A program made the position numbers and the translations under genes. Below, piece after piece: positions 11,701 to 21,393 of a stretch of DNA of 44,795 nucleotides. Source of the stretch: Thalassiosira profunda (lineage: Eukaryota > Bacillariophyta > Thalassiosirophyceae > Thalassiosirales > Thalassiosiraceae); NCBI GenBank assembly GCA_036939355.1, contig JALLAP010000274.1, positions 1 to 44,795 on the forward strand, read 5' to 3'. The notes under the pieces are model-generated. The model did not search any database. It was not told the DNA's origin and worked only from the letters and a program-made list of their open reading frames with translations. The number at the start of each line of letters is the position of its first letter. Positions within the stretch are counted from its first letter, which is position 1.

Positions 11701-13851
11701 GAATGAACAGTCCGCAGAAATCACAGCAGTCCCCATCTAGGTCGCAGGTTCCTCCAACCGTAGGGCATAACCCAACATAAAGTGGATTGGTAACTGTCTC
11801 AGTGACTTCATATGCCGTGACGGGGCAGCCATCGCTCGATATGGAAGCCACGTAAGAGTACTTGAGGCACAGAAACTTTTGTCGGCTGCAGATACAGAGG
11901 GGAGCAAGACCCAATGAGCACGACGAGCAGAAGCCGGCTGCGAGGGCACAAAATGGTCGCGAGACTTACAAATCCGCAATAATGCTAGCGGCAGTATAGC
12001 TGTCGAATTCATCTCCAAAGTCTGCGAGATCGCCGGACAACGAGGTTGGAATGGGTCAGGGGTGTGGGGGCAGGCGTGGCAGAAGCGAAAGGGCAATACG
12101 TACCAATCTGAATCCCCAGCGATAAAAACAAACTCTCCGTGGGACCACCAAAGTTAATGAAGTTTCCCTCAACGTCCTTGAGTTCATCCTCGCAAGCTGG
12201 GTAGGTGGGTTTCAGTGAGAAGTGAAGAGGAAAGGCATGTGTGGCAAACAGAAAGTGACTCACGAAGCGTTGGAACGTCAAAGTTTTCGCGCTCCCGATC
12301 GAACTGGTTGACAAGAGCCTGAAGACAATTCTCCACCCGGTCCTTCACATTCAATACACTGTCACTGATGGTGTAGATGGATTCGAGTGAAACGAACTTT
12401 GTCGTTCCAAAGCCACGGCAAACCCCAGTGACACTGTACATTGAAGAGAGGTTGAGACCACTGGCATCATCATGCGGGCACGGGCACACTGGACTCCGCT
12501 GTGTTCTTACCTTCCTCCCTGCCACTTTCCATTTATGCTCAAATCCTCGTCGAACCGGTGGAACTCTTGCAGAAGCTTGTCGCACATACCATCTTCGTCC
12601 AAGATTGTCCCAAGATCGTCGGTTTCATATGCATCAAGAATTTCTTGACTCCAATCTTGGATGTCCTCCAGCTATCCATTGCAAGTGAGATGGTTGCTTA
12701 GAACAATGCAACGATGGTGCAACACAGGCAAATCAATATCCTTCTTCACCTTTTCAGACAAAGAGGCCTCGTCGAAGACTTCGATCTTTTCCTTCGAGTC
12801 GATTGCACCGGTGTCAAAGTCAATGTCGTCTCTGAAGACAAAAGAAGATCAGAAGATCAGAGCAAGTAATCAACGCGCATCCAATACCACCAAGTCGCTT
12901 ACCCGAAGAAAAAGACGAAACTGCAACAGGAAGAATTGACACGAGTCAGTCCAAAGAACACATGACACCTGGGAATTCATTCTAGTGCCATCTACTCACG
13001 CGTCATAGAGACTGTAGCCAACAGCGCACGATGCAAGACGATGGCACTGCTCTCTCTTGCGATCTCTTTCACTGGTCTCGATACACACATTCCCTGATTC
13101 CACTTCCATCAGCCTGCGACCGATTCCGCCTTCTTCCCGAGCGCCGCGCGCTCTATGGTATCCCTGCTGGTGGTGGCCTTGCTGGTGACCTTGCATATTA
13201 TGACGATGACTTTTAGCGCGAGCGTGATAGTCGGCCTTCGTTAGACCAGGAAGAGGCTTTTGCGGCAACTTTCTACCCTCGCTAGCCGACAAAAGGCGCT
13301 GTTGGACGCTGGTCCTAGCTGTTCCGAGGTGCTTGACCAGGTTTTGCTGAACTTTCTCCATCTGTGTCACAACACTGGACACTCTGCCTGCCACTGTGCT
13401 GAATAAGGGCCGAAAGTCACTCGGAAGCGACGCCAACACTTCAGGATCAGCCATGCGGTCTTTGAGGAGAGCTAGAGCGCTGGATGATGCATTGAATGCT
13501 TCAGGACAGCTGTTGATGTCGATATCATCATCGAGAGAAAATATGTGCGCATCCGAGAATATCTTGACGACATCATTGGCGAAGCTGTCCAATGCGATCT
13601 ATTTGAGCCAAAGGTATCAAACGATACAACAACCAGAGCTTGAGAACAGAAAACAGAGAGATGGGTACTGTCCAACTTGTACGAGGGCGACTTACCTCGC
13701 TGCTTCCGCGAAGGTGAACGCCTGCCGCACCATTGTCGTTCCTTTCACCTGACTTTGGCGAAAGACGAAGGTTGAGCTGATCAGAGTCCATTCCCAATAC
13801 TTCTCCGCACAAGAACACTACCCCCAAAAGAAGGCTGAAGAGTCGGCGCAT
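5799..13851 (-). CDS. Giant secreted Cys-rich protein with HYR-like and TSP3-like motifs
   Basis: My 25-exon model is 13851-13696, 13598-13000, 12920-12903, 12831-12750, 12671-12511, 12433-12264, 12196-12104, 12021-11970, 11885-11276, 11195-11062, 10980-10530, 10464-10356, 10279-9983, 9909-9849, 9780-9683, 9511-9321, 9238-9076, 9001-8789, 8709-8162, 8085-7949, 7865-7289, 7206-6883, 6816-6514, 6446-6186, 6095-5799. All junctions are GT-AG, phases agree, and the total is 6,105 nt (2,034 aa). The N-terminus MRRLFSLLLGVVFLCGEVLG is a signal peptide. No C-terminal membrane anchor is seen, so it is probably extracellular. Exon 2 is His/Gln-rich and then RRLM, reminiscent of RXL processing sites in diatom biosilica proteins (inference). 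Exon 19 has DSDGDGEYDVCEDRYG, like thrombospondin type-3 calcium repeats. DEDAPVVTC...SATDSAGNIGTDTC and DNDPPVVSC...TATDKAGLVGFGEC look like two HYR-type Ig-like domains. Exons 22 and 23 are a duplicated unit. Function unknown; a cell-surface or matrix role is likely. Confidence 0.8.
6514..7206 (-). repeat. Duplicated exon pair inside the secreted-protein gene
   Basis: Exons 22 (7206-6883, 108 codons) and 23 (6816-6514, 101 codons) are paralogous. Both read VTA.V.GC or VTASIEGC, then FDQGPDV.PALD.TRSIQ.CE, then EDVAGGCRPIET. Both are bounded by phase-0 introns, so duplication of one exon keeps the frame. Confidence 0.85.
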
Positions 13852-16800
13852 TTTGAGGTGCTTGTGTGCAGAAGCAACCGAGATGCGCTGGTGAGTTTTT
13901 CCCTTGGTCATGATGCTGCAGGGTGCTGCAAGCTTCGCGAATGCTCGGAGAGAAGTCAATGCCTCGGCACACTTGAATGAGACAAAGCACCCCATGGCAA
14001 CGATCAATGCGGCTACGGCGTGACGGGAGTCGAACAGATAGTCCTGCCCATCTTTGTCGTGAGGCGCCTCAGGGAAGTGATCATCGTGTCCGTCATCGTC
14101 GTTGGACAAGCCGCTGTGCATGTCGTTGGGAGGGGCCTCGATGGTACCGGCCAGCTCGTCGTGCTCGTTGTTCACATGGGCCTGCTGTGGGCGAGAGGGT
14201 AGAAGGAGGAACAAGAACCGTGAGACAATCATAGGAGGTGCACATGTTGTGCACAACAATGTCGAGCAAACCGCCATCCCATCCCATCGCTCGCCGGCGG
14301 ACCAATGACAGCCCTCCGCCGACTGAACGAGCGCGAGGCGTCATTCTTCGGCGCGAACGCATGACGCTGGGGGGCAACAGGGGCCGCTGTGCAACCGTCA
14401 CCCCCCGCACGCCCACCACCCATCACCCATCACCCATGCCCTTCCCGAACAAACCGACGAACGTGACGACGACTCACCTGCCCCTTCCGGCCAGCGAATG
14501 TCCACTTGGCCGGAGACGTCTCGTCGTAGGCTCCATCCTCGGGCAGCCCACCCTCGTCGGCGAGAGCGGAGGGCTGCTTCTCGGTCCAAGCCACCTTGCC
14601 GCTTCCCTGATCGCCCGGAACAGGATTGAGGACGTCCCCAAGCGCAAGTTCGTTCTTGGGGAGAGGTCTGTGAGCCTTCGCCTTCTCGATCGCCTGGACA
14701 GGTAATGCGAAGCATGAGATGCGGGAGGGGAGACAACGAATGCTCGTATACACGCAAAGATGTGGAACAACGAATCAATACTCTCGTAGCTACTCACGGG
14801 AGGAGTCCAGAGGCGGTCGCATGCCGCCACGAAGCCGCGCAGCAGCCCCCCAAGAGAAGACTCGATGAGATATTTGTCCGTTTTGTCGAAGGGACGGGCT
14901 TCCTCTTCCTGCTCGAGAGCGGCGATGACGTTGGTCGGGTTGGCTTGGAGATCATTTTGTCCGTCGTCGTCGTTGGACAAACCGACGTGCATGTCGTTGG
15001 GAGGGGCCTCGATGGTACCGGCCAGCTCGTCTTGCTCGTTGTTCACATGGGCCTGCTGTTGGGCGAGAGGGAGGAAGGAGGAACAAGAACCGTGAGACAA
15101 TCATAGAGGAGGTGCACATGTTGTGCACAATAATGTCGAGCAAACCGCCATCCCATCCCATCGCTCGCCGGCGGACCAATGAAAGCCCTCTTCCGACCGA
15201 ACGAGCGCGAGGCGTCATTCTTCGGCGCGAACACATGACGCTGAGGGCCAACAGGGGCCGCTGTGCAATCGTCACCCCCCGCCACCCCCATCACCCATCG
15301 CCCACCACCCATCAACCATGCCCTTCCCGAACAAACCGACGAACGAATGCCGACGACTCACCTGCCCCTTCCGGCCAGAGAAGGTCCACTTGGCCGGAGA
15401 CGTCTCGTCGTAGGCTCCATCCTCGGGCAGCCCACCCTCGTCGGCGAGAGCGGAGGGCTGCTTCTCGGTCCAAGCCGTCTTGCCGCTTCCCTGATCGCCC
15501 GGAACGGGATCAAGGACGTTCCCAAGCGCAAGTTCGTTCTTGGGGAGAGGTCCGTGAGCCTTCGCCTTCTCGATCGCCTTGAACTGATAATGTGATGAGC
15601 AAGAGATGTGGGAGGTGAGAAAACGAATGTTCATACACAGAGCCAACCGCCGCCACGGGCGCGAGCGCGTGACGCTGGGACCAACAGCGGCCCTCCGTGC
15701 AAATCGTCACCCCTCGCCGCGTCCATGACCTCACCCATGCCATCCCCAAGCAAACCGACGAACCAATGGTGACACTCACCTGCCACTTCCAGCCCAAGAA
15801 GTTCCACTTGGCCGGAGTCGACTCGTTGGACGAGGCTCCATCGTTAGCCTGCCCACCCTCACCAACAAGAGCAACGGAGGGCTGCTTCTCCGTCCAAGCC
15901 GCCTTGCCGCCTCCCGCAGCGTCCGAGGCGAGATCGAGGTCGCCCCCAAGAGCGAGTTCGTTCTTGGGGAGAAGTCCGGGAGCCTCGTTCGCCTTTTCGT
16001 TCGCCTTGAACTGTGGCAGGTCGACCTGTGGCATATGCGACAGTAGAGGCGGAATGTGAGACGATATACTTTGACATTCATCATGATCGAAGATGTGCGA
16101 CGAATCAATACACCCCCCGGGGCTACTCACAGGAGTCCAGAACAGGAGATGGCCCGCCGCCATGAAGCTGCGCAGCCCAGCAAGAGTAGGATAGGTTACC
16201 TCGTCCTCCTGCTGGACGGTGTTGCTGGTGGTGGCGGTGGCGGCTTGGGGGGCGGCTTCCGCGGCGGCCGCATCGATGGCTTGGAGATCATCGTGCCCCT
16301 CGACAGTCGAGCCGCCGTGCTTGTCGCTGGGAGCGGCCTCGATGGTACCGGCCAGCTCGTCGTGATAGTTTGCATGGGTCTGTGTAGTTGAGCAGGACGT
16401 AGGAGAAAGGTTGTTGTGAGCTAGGGAGTTGGTGCATATGTGTGCGCAATGTGTTATGTCCGAGCAATACACATGTAGATGAGGAACAACAAACCGCCAC
16501 CCCCATCGCCAGGGGCCGACCAAGGCGGTCCTCCCCCGCCCAAACGAGCGCGAGAACGTCGTTTGGCCGGCCGCTCGGCGCTGGGACCAACAGCCGCCGT
16601 CGAGACCGGGCCCATCACCCATCGCCCATCATCCGCGACAGCGCCCCAAGCAACCAACGAACGAATGAGAGGACTTACCTTGCCGGCCGCGTCGGGCCAG
16701 AGGACAGGCGGGAGNCCAAGCAACCAACGAACGAATGAGAGGACTTACCTTGCCGGCCGCGTCGGGCCAGAGGACAGGCGGGAGCGCCTGTTGGGCGGGG

Positions 16801-17642
16801 AGGCAATGGAGGGAGGCGACGAGGGTGAGGAGGGGGTGAGAGGCGGCGGAGGGGGCACATCATGTTGACTTTGACCAAATCCGCTAGGTATACTGATTCC
16901 GCTGTAGGAAGCAGGCGGCCCTCCTCTCGGCGGGCGGGCAGCCGCCGCTCAACAACCATCCGACAACGGCCACTCACCATGCGCTGGATGTCCCCAAGAT
17001 CGAGTTCGCGCTTGGGAAGAGATACGGGCGCCTCGTCCGCCTTCTCGATCTCCTTGAACTGCGGAGGATGCGGCGACGGATGCGGCGAGCGATCGATGCA
17101 AATTGAGATCACAAGATATGTCAGACGGCAAATCGGTGAGACGGCGAAGCGAACAGCGTCCGGACAGAGCACAGAGCTACTCACGGGAGTCCAGAGGACG
17201 TCGTCCGACACCGCGAAGCTGCGCAGCAGGACAGCGAAAGTAGAGGCTCCAAACTGTTTGTATGCTTTTTCATAGATGTTGGTTACCTCGTCCTCCTGCT
17301 GGACGGCGTTGCTGGTGATGGCGGTGGCGGCTTCGGGGGCTTCCGCGGCGGCCGCGTCGATGGCCTCCTGCCAAATCTGGAGGGCATGGCGAAGGCGGGC
17401 GTCGTGCGAGAGTTGCAAAAGATATGATGCCGATTTGCAATGAGCGGGCGAAGCGAGGGCGACATAATTGCAAAAGCGGCCGATCAACTCACCGCGACCG
17501 CCGCTCCTCCGGCCGCATGGCGGCCGGAGAAGCCGAGCTCGGCGAGGACTCCTCCTCCGCCAGCTAGCCCGCCCCAAACAGCCCCGCCAAGGCTGCCCAA
17601 GAGGACGGCCTTGCCGAAGCTGGGAATGTTCTTGATGTTCAT
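13852..17642 (-). CDS. Protein of alternating duplicated phase-0 exons; 3' end unresolved
   Basis: Exons: 17642-17493, 17376-17185, 17058-16978, 16787-16749, 16379-16131, 16010-15780, 15583-15362, 15055-14798, 14693-14478, 14184-(13852). Each of exons 1-9 is a multiple of three with phase-0 GTGAG/GTAAG donors. Exon 1 (MNIKNIPSFGKAVLLGSLGG...) is a Gly-rich hydrophobic segment. Two exon types then alternate. Type A (exons 2, 5, 8, 10) has HDELAGTIEA, acidic stretches and, in all but exon 10, a hydrophobic LR.F.AA...LW/FWTP end. Type B (exons 3, 6, 7, 9) has EKA.EA..LPKNELALG, AWTEKQPS and SPAKW. Exons 7-10 and their introns arose by a recent DNA duplication. I do not recognise the family. Odd: exon 10 has no stop and runs in frame into the ATG of the next gene at 13851, so the two may be one gene, or the true terminal splice was missed. 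Confidence 0.65.
14088..15640. repeat. Recent tandem DNA duplication, period about 871-884 bp
   Basis: About 14088-14745 and 14958-15640 are near-identical over coding and intron sequence. Matching landmarks are TGTCGTTGGGAGGGGCCTCG at 14121 and 14992, and the CAAGTTCGTTCTTGGGGAGA stretch about 884 bp apart. A more diverged third relative covers 15.7-16.4 kb. The high intron identity argues for a young event. Confidence 0.85.
16646..16784. repeat. 69-bp direct repeat around N16715 (assembly join)
   Basis: Positions 16646-16714 and 16716-16784 are identical around one N. The repeat spans the small exon 4 donor region of the tandem-exon gene, so that exon appears twice in the raw sequence. Confidence 0.93.
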
Positions 17643-18308
17643 ATCGGATGCTTGTCGATTGTTGATTGCAATTCGGCGACGGTTAAAGAGTGTGGGAGCA
17701 ATCGAGCGTCGGAACAAGCAACCACGCGGGAAGCAAGCAAGGCGGCAAAATTTGCTGGAGGTTGTTGCATCTTGAGTTCTCAAAGCTTTCGGAGGTGTGG
17801 TACAAACTGCGTTCCAATTCATTCCATAAATAAACATTATCTGGTAGATCTCTGTCCGTTCCGCCACGATATCTTTTTCCTGAAAGCAAAGCAAGATAGA
17901 GTAGATTGGTCTTCAGTTTGCAAACCTGCAAAGATCCTCTCCGAAGAACCCAAAGAACCCGCCATCTTGCTCCCTCTCGGATCGGTTCTCTAAAAACTGC
18001 TAAACGGCTACTCATAAACAACGGTCATAAAGACTATCTTTTAATTCCATCGTTGTTTCATGGTATGGTTCACGTCGGAAATTCGGAAACCGCCGCGCGA
18101 TCTCACAGTACGATACCGCCACTCAGTCAGTCGTACGCATGACCTTCTCGAGAAGTTAATTGACATGCAGTAAGACATGCCTACTTCGTAAGAGAAGATC
18201 TTAATTACAAACTTGAAGGGGCTTACGACATATCACTTTTGGAGTATGCATGGGAATAGGTACTTACGTGCTTCGCTCTAAACCTTCTCGAAAGATCCCC
18301 TCTTCCAC

Positions 18309-18371
18309 GACAACCTTCTTGCGGTTCCAAGACAACCTTCTTGCGGTTCTCACACTTCACTTGCGGTTCTC
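18309..18371. repeat. Short tandem repeat, about 20-nt unit
   Basis: Three imperfect copies of a unit ending in CTTGCGGTTCTC/CC, the first two sharing ACAACCTTCTTGCGGTTC. It lies in non-coding DNA. Confidence 0.8.
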
Positions 18372-18429
18372 AACAACCGAGATTTTGTAAAAACACGATC
18401 GCACCTACCTCCCCGCCCCGGAGACAGTC

Positions 18430-18512
18430 GGAGCACCTCCCCCGCCCGGAGCACCTCCCCGCGGAGCACCTCCCCTGGAGCAAATCCCACGGAGCAAATC
18501 CCACGGAGCAAC
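18430..18512. repeat. Short tandem repeat, about 14-nt unit
   Basis: Six imperfect units: GGAGCACCTCCCC three times, grading into GGAGCAAATCCCAC twice and a final GGAGCAACAGCC. Non-coding. Confidence 0.85.
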
Positions 18513-18873
18513 AGCCTGCACTTCAGCGGCCCCGCGACGCCCATATTCTGATTCCGCGAGGGCCTAGTTTATGTACATATTGTACGAGTGTTCGAGTGCG
18601 CGAGGGCCGACAGTACAGGTGACCGGACGACGTTTTGTTTTGCCGATTCAGACCCAGCAAAGAAGTGAGTTGCATGTGAATGGACCGCGGCCGACCCCCA
18701 GCCCAAACAGCCGCAAACACCGCGGGGATATAAGGGCAGTCGATATCTTCATATTCGTTTCCAAGGAGGACGCGGACGATATCGGCTGTGCCTTCTCGAA
18801 GAGACAAAATGAAAGACGCCCGTCGAGAAGGAGGTACGGCCGGAACTGACGACGTGCTCGCTGTCGCACGAAG

Positions 18874-19121
18874 ATGGGCGACGACGAGATCGAGGGAGCG
18901 ATTGCGCAGCGGACGAGGGACGGGCGTAAAAACGACGAGTGCTACCGCACAACACGGCGACCGATGCAATCGTATCTTATTCGTTCGGACATCCGCAATC
19001 GCTGCAGCCCAAGTCTTTCCGTCGTGTGGCGAGCCATTCCAACGGCCACCAGCACAGCCTCTCGCCCGAAGATCTGCAACGCGACACGGTGGTGCCCTGG
19101 ATCTCCACCGATTTGGAATGA
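18874..19121 (+). CDS. Small hypothetical protein, probable homopolymer frameshift
   Basis: ATG 18874 opens MGDDEIEGAIAQRTRDGRK. A different frame then gives VLPHNTATDAIVSYSFGHPQ and ends DTVVPWISTDLE* at 19121. The switch falls at a run of five A (about 18928-18932). One more A would give RDGRKKRRVLPHNTATD and a single 82-aa product. The gene would converge on the molybdopterin gene with 71 bp between stops, in keeping with the tight packing elsewhere. No family is recognised. A short intron instead of an error, or no gene at all, remain possible. Confidence 0.4.
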
Positions 19122-19192
19122 GCACTGATGCCACTATTCGGTTCCGTAGCATTTTACTAGAGAGCAAGCTCCCCCGACACTTTTGCCACTTA

Positions 19193-21149
19193 TTAGTTGT
19201 TGTCACGCAAAGCTTTGATTGCATGAAGCAACAATGGAAGCAGAACCTCCACCACCTGCGCAGCGCCGGTCGGGTTTCCGGGAAGATTGACAATGAGAGT
19301 GCTGCCACACGTCCCCGCTGCAGCCCGCGAGAGGGTTGCCAAAGGCTGCTGGGCAGTGAGCTCCATGCTCGCCCAGGACATGAGTCCGTGGCACTCCCGG
19401 TCGAGAATGGCAGTCGTTGCTTCCGGAGTCACGTCCCGTGGGGCAAACCCGGTACCTCCAGTCGTAAAGACCAAATCCCAGGCTTCTCCCGGTGTGGCAT
19501 TACCGCCTGGCGACTTGCCCGACCACTGCCGCAACGCTTGTTGTATATCAGCCGTCTCGTCTGCCACAATTTTCTTCTCCAGGCGATCCACCGAGATAAT
19601 GCATTGGTCGGCGAAGGTGGCATTCATTTGCAGAATCTGACGGGACAAGGCGTCTTCCACGGCCGGGCCCGACAAATCTCCCGATTCGTACGCATTCGAT
19701 GCCGCGCGGTCGCTGACGGTGAGTATCCCAACTTTCAGGCCGAGGCTGCCTCTCGGCGGTCTAGCAATTCGGGACGCGGATGCCATTGGCTGAGCAATCT
19801 CCGAGGAAGGCGCAGCCAAAGCATCGACATCCTGGCAGCACACATCCGAGAGTAGCGAGTTCGACTGGGATCCCCCTTTGACGCAAGTTTGGCCCTGGTT
19901 CGTTATCAGAGCCTGCGTCGGCGAAGGTGCATCCTTCGCATCACTCGATCGGGTAGCGAGCAGATCTTTGTCGTGCTTTGCATGCAGGTGTTTGCTTTCG
20001 TTGTACTTCTCCATCTGCGCGTCCGTTGCTTTCTTCTGATGACGTTTCTTCCACGATGGATAGGTGCATCCGTACACGTATTGCGCCGCCTCGTCGTATC
20101 CGAACGCATCCAGCGAGCGGACCACCTTTCGTTGCTCGTCGCGGAAAAAGGACGCCATCACGCCGTCTGCCCCTATTTGATCCGAAATATTGCGGGCTTC
20201 GACGACGAGCCACTGGTTTCAAGGTCAGTATGGTGCGATTCGCGTCAGAACTACCCCAGCGCAGCCAATTGTACCAATCAATGCAAAAATCAACCTCACC
20301 TTGGCCAAGCAGTTCCGACAAAATCCGCCGACGGTCATCAGGTCCATGTTCTGCACCTCGTCGCTCCTCGCGCGGAGGTGGCGGCAGAGGCTCAAATAGG
20401 CCCCGGCCTCCAAGCGCACCGCGACCCTTTCGGACAGCTTTCCGCTCCCGTGGGGTCCCTCGGCCGCTTTGAGCGCCTCCGCGTCGTGCGTGGCGTGCAA
20501 GTGGGCGCTTTCCTTGTAGCGTCGTCTGCAAACAACGGTGCGTTGTAGATATCAGGTCTGGTTGCCACGATACAATCCCACCAATTCATTTGGGATTCTA
20601 CTCACAGCTGGTCCTCACTCGCCTTCGTCTGGTGCCGCTCCTTCCACTCGGGGTAGGTTTCCCCGTACACGAGCCGCGCCGCCTCGTCGTACCCAAACGC
20701 ATCCAGTGCCTCAATTGTCGGTTGGCATTCTTGTTCGTTGCCGAGGAAGGCCGATGCGTAGCTGCCGTCCGAACCGAGCTGCTTCGAGAGTTGGCGCGCT
20801 TCCAGGACCATCCACTGGAGAGCGGTGTGTGCATAACAGCAGAGGACGATGAGCACATCATCGTGCGACCAACACACACTTGCAAAAAAGCGGACACAGT
20901 CGCTCATTCAACTAGATACACTGCAATCGCACATGAACACACCTTGGCCAAGCAGTTGCGGCAAAAGCCCCCGACCGTCATGAGGTCGATGTTCGCGACG
21001 GCGTCGCTCCGGACGCGGAGGTGGTGGCACAGCGCGCGGAAGGCCCCCGCCGCCGCGCGCTCGAGGACGGCATCCGGGGGCGCGTCGACGGCTGGAGCTG
21101 CAATGGCGGCCATGGAGGCGAAGGCGAAGGGAGAGGGGGCGCCCGCCAT
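19193..21149 (-). CDS. DUF1244-DUF1244-MogA/Cnx1G fusion (molybdopterin adenylyltransferase)
   Basis: Exons 21149-20943, 20814-20606, 20525-20300 and 20212-19193; phases agree, 553 aa. Two copies of a DUF1244 (PF06844) domain come first. Each has LRxRSD.V.N(I/M)DLMTVGGFCRNCLAK, then W(M/L)V.EAR, an AFGYDEAA..VYG.TYP.WK.RHQ.KA segment and E(S).HLHA.HD. Residues about 373-550 are a MogA/Cnx1 G domain: LKVGILTVSDRAA, SGPAVEDAL, FTTGGTGFAPRDVTPEAT, RAAAGTCGSTLIVNLPGNP. That domain adenylates molybdopterin for molybdenum insertion, in the cytosol of plants and animals. Plant and animal G domains are usually fused to an E (MoeA) domain; here DUF1244 takes that place. DUF1244 has no known function, so the fusion suggests a Moco-related role (inference). 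Each copy is split by an intron exactly after NCLAK, so the copies arose by internal duplication. Confidence 0.9.
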
Positions 21150-21393
21150 GGCTTGGTGGAGGGAGGCGATGGCTTGGGGGAGGAGGGATGGCTGGATGGG
21201 GAGGGTGCGGCTAGAGAGAGCAGAAGTGTGGCAGGCGAACGCAACGCGGGGCCGGCGGGCCTGTCAAGATGAAGAATGAAGACGGTGCATCCCTGGCCAT
21301 TCATTTTTCCCGGACCACAATCACCCTCCCTCTCGCCGCGGCGCTGTCGGCGCCCGACCTCCCCACACCACCGCCCCGCGCTCGATCCCAACC

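Larger units (their letters stand above)
17643..18873. other. Intergenic region with short tandem repeats
   Basis: About 1.2 kb, the longest non-coding stretch here. The left end must hold the promoter of the minus-strand tandem-exon gene. Short tandem repeats lie at about 18309-18371 and 18430-18512. A plus-strand frame containing AVDIFIFVSKEDADDIGCAF (about 18730-18850) is mildly protein-like but could not be joined to anything. No gene is supported. Confidence 0.45.

Noticed and set aside
18523..19308. 261-codon minus-strand frame
   Set aside because: Overlaps the 3' end of the molybdopterin gene on the same strand and has no domain or splice support.
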